Shown here: positions 60,181-64,000 of the stretch, in pieces
Layout of the letters: each line of letters begins with the position of its first letter
Numbering within the stretch: position 1 is the first letter of the stretch
NCBI GenBank assembly: GCA_963829575.1
Contig: CAWHJF010000001.1
Coordinates: forward strand, 1-64,000
From: KACC-23026 sp963829575
Lineage (GTDB): Bacteria > Bacillota > Bacilli > Bacillales > Sporolactobacillaceae
Length of the DNA stretch: 64,000 nucleotides
Reading direction: 5' to 3'
Notes under the pieces: model-generated
Told to the model about the DNA's origin: nothing
The model's input: the letters and a program-made list of their open reading frames with translations, nothing else
Databases searched by the model: none
Translations under genes and position numbers: made by a program

Positions 60181-60492
60181 ATGAAACTCAAAAAGCGCGG
60201 GGATTTGATCGTCGACAAGTATGGCAATTATTATTACGCAATTGAAACGTCCGAGCATCATGTCCGATTGGTCAATGCCTTTATGGACCTTTGTTTTCGA
60301 CGTGAGTTAGACGACATTTATTATGAAGAATATAAGGGCCAGCGGATTGGCGACCGACCCATGTTTCTGTTGAATGGGAATATTGAAATGATCCTAAACC
60401 AAAAAAGCAAGCTTAAAATCTATTCACTTGAGGAAGTTGAAGCACACTACGAGGTGTTTATTGATCCTTTAATTGACGCCACGACGCTCTAA
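60181..60492 (+). CDS. Conserved-looking hypothetical protein
   Basis: 103 residues, soluble, rich in Tyr and charged residues (NYYYAIETSEHHVRLVNAFM region). Family not recognised. The ribosome site AGGGAGG before ATG 60181 and normal codon use support a real gene. Divergent from the M50 gene, convergent with the 3D-domain gene. Confidence 0.7.
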   Translation: MKLKKRGDLIVDKYGNYYYAIETSEHHVRLVNAFMDLCFRRELDDIYYEEYKGQRIGDRPMFLLNGNIEMILNQKSKLKIYSLEEVEAHYEVFIDPLIDATTL

Positions 60493-60504
60493 GATAAGTT
60501 AAGT

Positions 60505-60580
60505 GTGAATCGTTTGTTCCCGTAACCACATTCAACTCAGCGTACGGGAACTGAAACACGCGCATTGTTCCCGACATGAG
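60505..60580. repeat. GTTCAGTTCCCGTAC-type repeat, second locus
   Basis: GTACGGGAACTGAA at 60543-60556, with TTCCCGTAA upstream at about 60515-60523 and TTCCCG downstream. Same family as 55045-55165. Confidence 0.55.
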
Positions 60581-60624
60581 GTTTATTCCGGAATTCGGCA
60601 AACCCCTCCCCTTCCCCAAAAAAC

Positions 60625-60658
60625 AAGAGGCCAACCCAAAATTTAAGGTTAGCCTCTT
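60625..60658 (-). terminator. Terminator of the 3D-domain gene
   Basis: AAGAGGCCAACC (60625-60636) and GGTTAGCCTCTT (60647-60658), with T-rich sequence on the minus strand. Confidence 0.85.
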
Positions 60659-60673
60659 CCCATTCCGATCCTG

Positions 60674-61612
60674 TTATTTCCCCAAAATGGTGACTTTAAT
60701 AGTTCGCCTTCCCCATTTTAACGCATCGTTTCGACTCGGCATAAATAAATCCACATGATGCCCTTTAATAGCTCCACCTGTATCACCAGCGACAGCATAG
60801 CCATAGCCTTCTACGTAAAGCTTAGTTCCCAGTGGGATAACATTTGGATCGACAGCCACCACCTTCGAATCGGGATTCGATCGTAAATCAATCCCGGTCG
60901 CCGTCGTTCCAGAGCATCCCGAACAATAGGCTGTATAAGCGGTTGCGCTCACATACATGACTTTTGAATCGGACGCGAGACTTCGACTCGTTTTTTGCTG
61001 AGTGGTCTTTTTCGCCGTTGGCTTACGCGCCTGAGTCTTTGCAGTCGAAGCGTGGTGAACGGCAACATGCTTTCCTGCTTTCTTAGGCGTTCCATGGTGG
61101 ATCTCATCAAAGGTGTTGGACCCAACAATCCCATCGACTTTTAAACCGTTCTTTTTTTGAAAGCTTAATACGGCGAGTCTCGTCCTTGACCCATAAATAC
61201 CGTCCAACTTACCATTGTAGTACCCCATGTCTTTGAGATGCTCTTGCACATCTTTTACATCTGATCCATGCGTCCCTAAAGATAAAAGCCGTCCGTCGTA
61301 TTTCACATATTTATTTAGCACGGCCTTAGTCTTTGGTCCAACCAGACCATCAACAGCTAGATGATGGTCACCTTGAAACATCTTGACTGCTTTCTCCGTG
61401 GACGCCCCAAAGTATCCCGTTGGTTTTGAAAGTTTATAATAGCCTTCTGACTTGAGGACCTTTTGTAAATTCTTAACATGCTCATTATGTTGGCCTTTGT
61501 ATAAGAGATCCGTTCCAAAATGGGCGCTAACCATAGAGGGAATTGATAGAAACGTCCCTGCGACCGTTGTCGTGACCGCAACCTTCTTGACAACTGCTGT
61601 CCTCGCTTTCAT
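60674..61612 (-). CDS. Secreted cell-wall protein with two peptidoglycan-binding domains and a 3D domain (YocH-like)
   Basis: 312 aa. Signal peptide (1-30, cleavage near MVSA-HFG), two PG_binding_1 repeats (about 38-100 and 110-170: LQKVLKSEGYY...GYFGAST and VQEHLKDMGYY...GIYGSRT), a basic Ala/Thr-rich linker and a C-terminal 3D domain with DPNVIPLGTKLYVEGYG, AGDTGGAIKG and HHVDLFMPS, whose three Asp residues name the domain. Probable murein hydrolase of the lytic-transglycosylase-like type. ATG 61612 follows GGGAGG. A WalR-type box lies upstream, as for B. subtilis yocH. Confidence 0.92.
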   Translation of the reverse strand: MKARTAVVKKVAVTTTVAGTFLSIPSMVSAHFGTDLLYKGQHNEHVKNLQKVLKSEGYYKLSKPTGYFGASTEKAVKMFQGDHHLAVDGLVGPKTKAVLNKYVKYDGRLLSLGTHGSDVKDVQEHLKDMGYYNGKLDGIYGSRTRLAVLSFQKKNGLKVDGIVGSNTFDEIHHGTPKKAGKHVAVHHASTAKTQARKPTAKKTTQQKTSRSLASDSKVMYVSATAYTAYCSGCSGTTATGIDLRSNPDSKVVAVDPNVIPLGTKLYVEGYGYAVAGDTGGAIKGHHVDLFMPSRNDALKWGRRTIKVTILGK

Positions 61613-61684
61613 CTTGAGGCCTCCCTTAAAATCAATTAATTATTCCTGTTAACTACTACTATGGGTTGGGAGGACATTTCATGT

Positions 61685-61701
61685 CTTACAAAAACATTAC
61701 A
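61685..61701 (-). promoter_or_regulatory. WalR-type box upstream of the 3D-domain gene
   Basis: On the minus strand TGTAAT-GTTTT-TGTAAG, which matches TGTWAH-N5-TGTWAH at 11 of 12 positions. It is 73 bases before the start codon. WalRK controls autolysin genes in Bacilli. Confidence 0.7.
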
Positions 61702-61742
61702 AATATCTTAATTTTGAAATCTTTTTAGTAGAATGAACCATA

Positions 61743-61781
61743 AAAAAGCGCCACACAACCCAATAAAGGTCATGTGGCGTT
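61743..61781 (-). terminator. Terminator of the bdbDC/YtkA-like group
   Basis: On the minus strand CGCCACA pairs with TGTGGCG and T6 follows. Confidence 0.85.
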
Positions 61782-61793
61782 TGAATAAACCCC

Positions 61794-62354
61794 TTATAAT
61801 TCTTTTCTTTTAGACCGATTTTTCCGGCGCGTTCTCCTAATGAAAAAGTAAGAAACGACCCCAATTCCTGCAAGACCAACACCAATCTCCCATTCGGCGC
61901 TATGACCTTTTGGTGTATGGACCGCCCATTGTGTAGGTAAGGTATAGACATTACTCTCATCAGCGGCTTCTTTTTCTCCATGCCGCAAAGCGAGAACGAG
62001 CACATCCCATGTGCCCGCGTCCGGGAGGGTCACACTTCCTACATACCTCCCCTTGCCTTTGGAGATTGGTTTACTTTTCATTAATTTATTATCACTATTC
62101 TTAAAATAAACGGTGACATTTGCTTGGTTATAAGGTTGCATACTTTTTTGCGGATTCGTGGGATCAATAGAAGAAATCGATACGGAGTACTCCGCTTTCT
62201 GATCCACATAAACCGTATTTAAATTCTCAAGGCTTGAAACCATAAGGTCCTTTTTCTTTGGTGTAGTAGCTTCTGCTACAAAAGTGCTGGAAAAAGCAAT
62301 AAAAAAAACACCCATGATTAAAATTACGATTCGTATAAACCCCTTATTTTTCAT
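61794..62354 (-). CDS. YtkA-like exported membrane-anchored protein
   Basis: 186 aa. Signal peptide (1-30, ending in FVAEA), an extracytoplasmic beta-rich domain with a YtkA/FixH-like pattern (YSVSISSIDP, then GRYVGSVTLPDAGTWDV) and one C-terminal membrane helix with a very basic tail. ATG 62354 follows GAGGGG. It lies after bdbC, so copper or redox roles are possible but unproven. Confidence 0.75.
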   Translation of the reverse strand: MKNKGFIRIVILIMGVFFIAFSSTFVAEATTPKKKDLMVSSLENLNTVYVDQKAEYSVSISSIDPTNPQKSMQPYNQANVTVYFKNSDNKLMKSKPISKGKGRYVGSVTLPDAGTWDVLVLALRHGEKEAADESNVYTLPTQWAVHTPKGHSAEWEIGVGLAGIGVVSYFFIRRTRRKNRSKRKEL

Positions 62355-62372
62355 GGTCCAACCCCTCAACTC

Positions 62373-62789
62373 TCAATCCTCGGTTTTAGGCGCGGACTTT
62401 AACACCCAAGCAAGTATCATTGTGATCAACAAAAATGCTGTAAAGGCTAAGAGTGGGATTGTTATAAATCCAAACCAGTTAATATATCTACCACTGCATG
62501 GGACCCCTCCACCACCACGACAAATCTCCGCGAACCAACCAAAATGCTGCTCACCAAGATGGAGCAATGAAATCAGACCACCAATTGAAGTAAGCGGCAA
62601 AACGTAAAGTCCAATTTTACGATCATTACGAAAACACGCCACACCTAAAATAATGGATAAGGGATACATGAAGATCCGTTGAAACCAACAGAGTTTGCAG
62701 GGTGTAAAACCCGCAATTTCACTAAAATATAGACTCCCTAATGTCGCGATTAAAGCGATTAACCACGCGAGATACAATCGTTTACTCAT
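62373..62789 (-). CDS. bdbC: Thiol oxidoreductase BdbC (DsbB-like)
   Basis: 138 aa, four membrane segments. First cysteine pair CKLC (31-34), second pair near 89 and 98 (ICRGGGGVPC). Passes electrons from BdbD to quinones. Located 11 bases after bdbD. Confidence 0.94.
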   Translation of the reverse strand: MSKRLYLAWLIALIATLGSLYFSEIAGFTPCKLCWFQRIFMYPLSIILGVACFRNDRKIGLYVLPLTSIGGLISLLHLGEQHFGWFAEICRGGGGVPCSGRYINWFGFITIPLLAFTAFLLITMILAWVLKSAPKTED

Positions 62790-62800
62790 GGCACATACCC

Positions 62801-63568
62801 TTACTTCCCGGCTTGCTTAAGGGCTTGATCAATCGATGCCTTTAACCCATTGTAATCAAGCGGGCCACTGCTGACTATTTTGCCATTCACAAAAAGTGTC
62901 GGCGTTCCATCTACACCTGCTCGCTCACCCATCAACTTGTCACGATTCACTTGGTCTTTATAAGTCACTTGATTAATTTCCCATTTAAATGGCTTTTCGT
63001 CCAAAGATGGCACTGCTTGTTTCGCCAGCTTGACCAACAGATCCTCGGTTACCCATGCCTTAGTTTCGTCACCTTGATTTTCGTAAAGTAACTGATGAAA
63101 TTTCCAAAAATCAGTCGGATGATCTTCGTAGATCGCTTCACTCGCGTTCGCTGCCGGAATGGAGTTCTGATCGATAATTGGGTAATTCATAAAATAAAAC
63201 TGAACTTTCCCCGTATCGATGTAATCGTGTTTTAATTTTGGAAAGACCTGCAGTTCAAAAGCGCGGCAGATCGGACATTTATAATCGCCAAACTCTGCAA
63301 TTTTAACAGGTGCCTTTGAATCCCCCATTGCAGGTTCATTATTGTATTGAATGACAGAATTTGCGCCCTTTGTACCGGTTGCCGATCCTGTTGCTTGATT
63401 CTTCGAGTGATTGCTATTTTGAAAGACAATACTGACGATCAAGACGACCAGTACCAATACCACAACGGTACTCGTCATAATAATCCATGTTTGTCGCTTC
63501 TTATTTTTCTGCTTTTCCCGTTCGAGCTTACGTTGCTGTTTTTTCAGTTGCTCATTTTTTTTCGACAC
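62801..63568 (-). CDS. bdbD: Thiol-disulfide oxidoreductase BdbD (DsbA-like)
   Basis: 255 aa. Basic cytoplasmic N-terminus with an IIMTSTVVVLVLVVLIVSIV anchor (about 29-48) and an extracytoplasmic thioredoxin fold with CPIC (98-101) and the cis-Pro loop VDGTPTLFVNG. GTG 63568 follows GAGGTG. Makes disulfides in exported proteins, with BdbC. Confidence 0.95.
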   Translation of the reverse strand: MSKKNEQLKKQQRKLEREKQKNKKRQTWIIMTSTVVVLVLVVLIVSIVFQNSNHSKNQATGSATGTKGANSVIQYNNEPAMGDSKAPVKIAEFGDYKCPICRAFELQVFPKLKHDYIDTGKVQFYFMNYPIIDQNSIPAANASEAIYEDHPTDFWKFHQLLYENQGDETKAWVTEDLLVKLAKQAVPSLDEKPFKWEINQVTYKDQVNRDKLMGERAGVDGTPTLFVNGKIVSSGPLDYNGLKASIDQALKQAGK

Positions 63569-63670
63569 CTTAAATCACCTCTTAGCCTATGCTCGTCCTA
63601 ACTTTCAGTTTATCACAAAGTTCTTCATTTTCCCGATTTATTTACGCGCAAACTCGTGTTTTTTTCAAAA

Positions 63671-63710
63671 TAAAAAAAGGTGTTGGCGACTTCGGAGCCG
63701 TCAACACCCT
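63671..63710 (-). terminator. Terminator of the polysaccharide deacetylase gene
   Basis: GGTGTTG...GAC pairs with GTC...CAACACC, and T7 follows on the minus strand. Confidence 0.85.
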
Positions 63711-63727
63711 TCTTTGAATAAATCTGA

Positions 63728-64000
63728 TTATGAGCGGGCTATGAGTTCTTTCTGCATCGGATCCAATTCCCTTATGGTGACAAAGTCATAGGCATTCTGT
63801 TTTTCTTCTAAAAATTGTTCCAAGGCAACCAACATATTGCCAGGTGCATTAGGATGGGCACCAGGCGTCTTGCCACAGTCATGAAGGACAATGATGGCCC
63901 CATCTCTTGAACGGCGCCTTAAACGCTTCAGAAGGCGTTCACTCCCTAGCCTTATATTCCAATCCCCAAGGATCGCCGACCAGATCACCAAACGAAAGGG
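63728..64000 (-). CDS. Polysaccharide deacetylase (NodB domain), C-terminal part only
   Basis: Runs off the right edge; about 90 residues are visible. GAIIVLHDCGKTPGAHPN fits the late motif of carbohydrate-esterase family 4 (the LxH histidine). The catalytic HxxxH and Asp motifs would be upstream, beyond the window. Probable peptidoglycan or chitin-like deacetylase at the cell surface. Confidence 0.85.
   Translation of the reverse strand, partial: PFRLVIWSAILGDWNIRLGSERLLKRLRRRSRDGAIIVLHDCGKTPGAHPNAPGNMLVALEQFLEEKQNAYDFVTIRELDPMQKELIARS

Overview
The window looks like chromosome from a low-to-moderate GC, endospore-forming Bacillota (class Bacilli). Reasons: AGGAGG-type ribosome binding sites before nearly every gene, a CIRCE operator on groESL, a full rsbRSTUVW-sigB-rsbX stress module, the small spore-cortex regulator cmpA with a SigE-like promoter, a bdbCD pair, and gene order matching the Bacillus subtilis blocks acpS-ydcC-alr-ndoAI-ndoA-rsb-sigB-rsbX-tex-cmpA-sprT-tRNAs and tsaE-tsaB-rimI-tsaD//ydiF//moaC-rex-tatA-tatC//ydiK-ydiL//groES-groEL. 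No species is claimed; the B. subtilis order is from general knowledge, not from a comparison run here.

Layout. 1-18915 is accessory DNA downstream of groEL. Three copies of the groEL 3' end (about 1711, 9777 and the genuine one at 18913) frame two tandem segments of roughly 8 and 9 kb that share homologous ends. I read them as two related tyrosine-recombinase integrative elements stacked at the groEL 3' end. Element A (1711-9795) holds a frameshifted DDE transposase, a dead IS110 transposase, a 1083-residue cysteine-rich Ig-like repeat protein with a recent 540-bp internal duplication, a group II intron-like fragment and the C-terminal stump of an integrase. Element B (9777-18931) carries a fructan/sucrose uptake locus: LacI regulator, two ABC permeases, binding lipoprotein, GH32 hydrolase, fructokinase and a YesL-like protein, with LacI-type operators and cre sites. 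A frameshifted secreted glycosidase-like gene lies left of A.

18916-31662 is core genome: groEL/groES, ydiL/ydiK, map, tatC/tatA, rex, moaC, ABC-F gene ydiF, a dense DnaA-box cluster, tsaD-rimI-tsaB-tsaE and a Cys/Met-metabolism PLP enzyme. 31663-33480 is repeat-rich debris (three 52-bp hairpin units, an IS1182-like transposase remnant, a 312-bp direct duplication that includes the end of 5S). 33481-39499 is one rRNA operon (16S-23S-5S, minus strand) preceded by ten tRNA genes with a strong upstream promoter.

39952-52118 is a mostly minus-strand stress, toxin-antitoxin and cell-wall block: sprT, cmpA (plus strand), tex, rsbX, sigB and the rsb genes, ndoA/ndoAI, alr, a ydcC-like lipoprotein gene and acpS. 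tex and sigB each carry a single-base frameshift, although the SigB-type promoter before rsbV is intact. 52208-64000 holds a rhomboid protease, an APC permease, a 7Fe-type ferredoxin, a molybdopterin oxidoreductase of the YrhE/YjgC type with its DUF1641 partner, an M50 membrane protease, a 3D-domain cell-wall protein with a WalR-type box, a YtkA-like protein, bdbC/bdbD and the end of a polysaccharide deacetylase.

Single-base frameshifts in four genes (near 1130, 3186, 42540, 44331) mean either unusual gene decay or residual sequencing error; read-level checking would decide.
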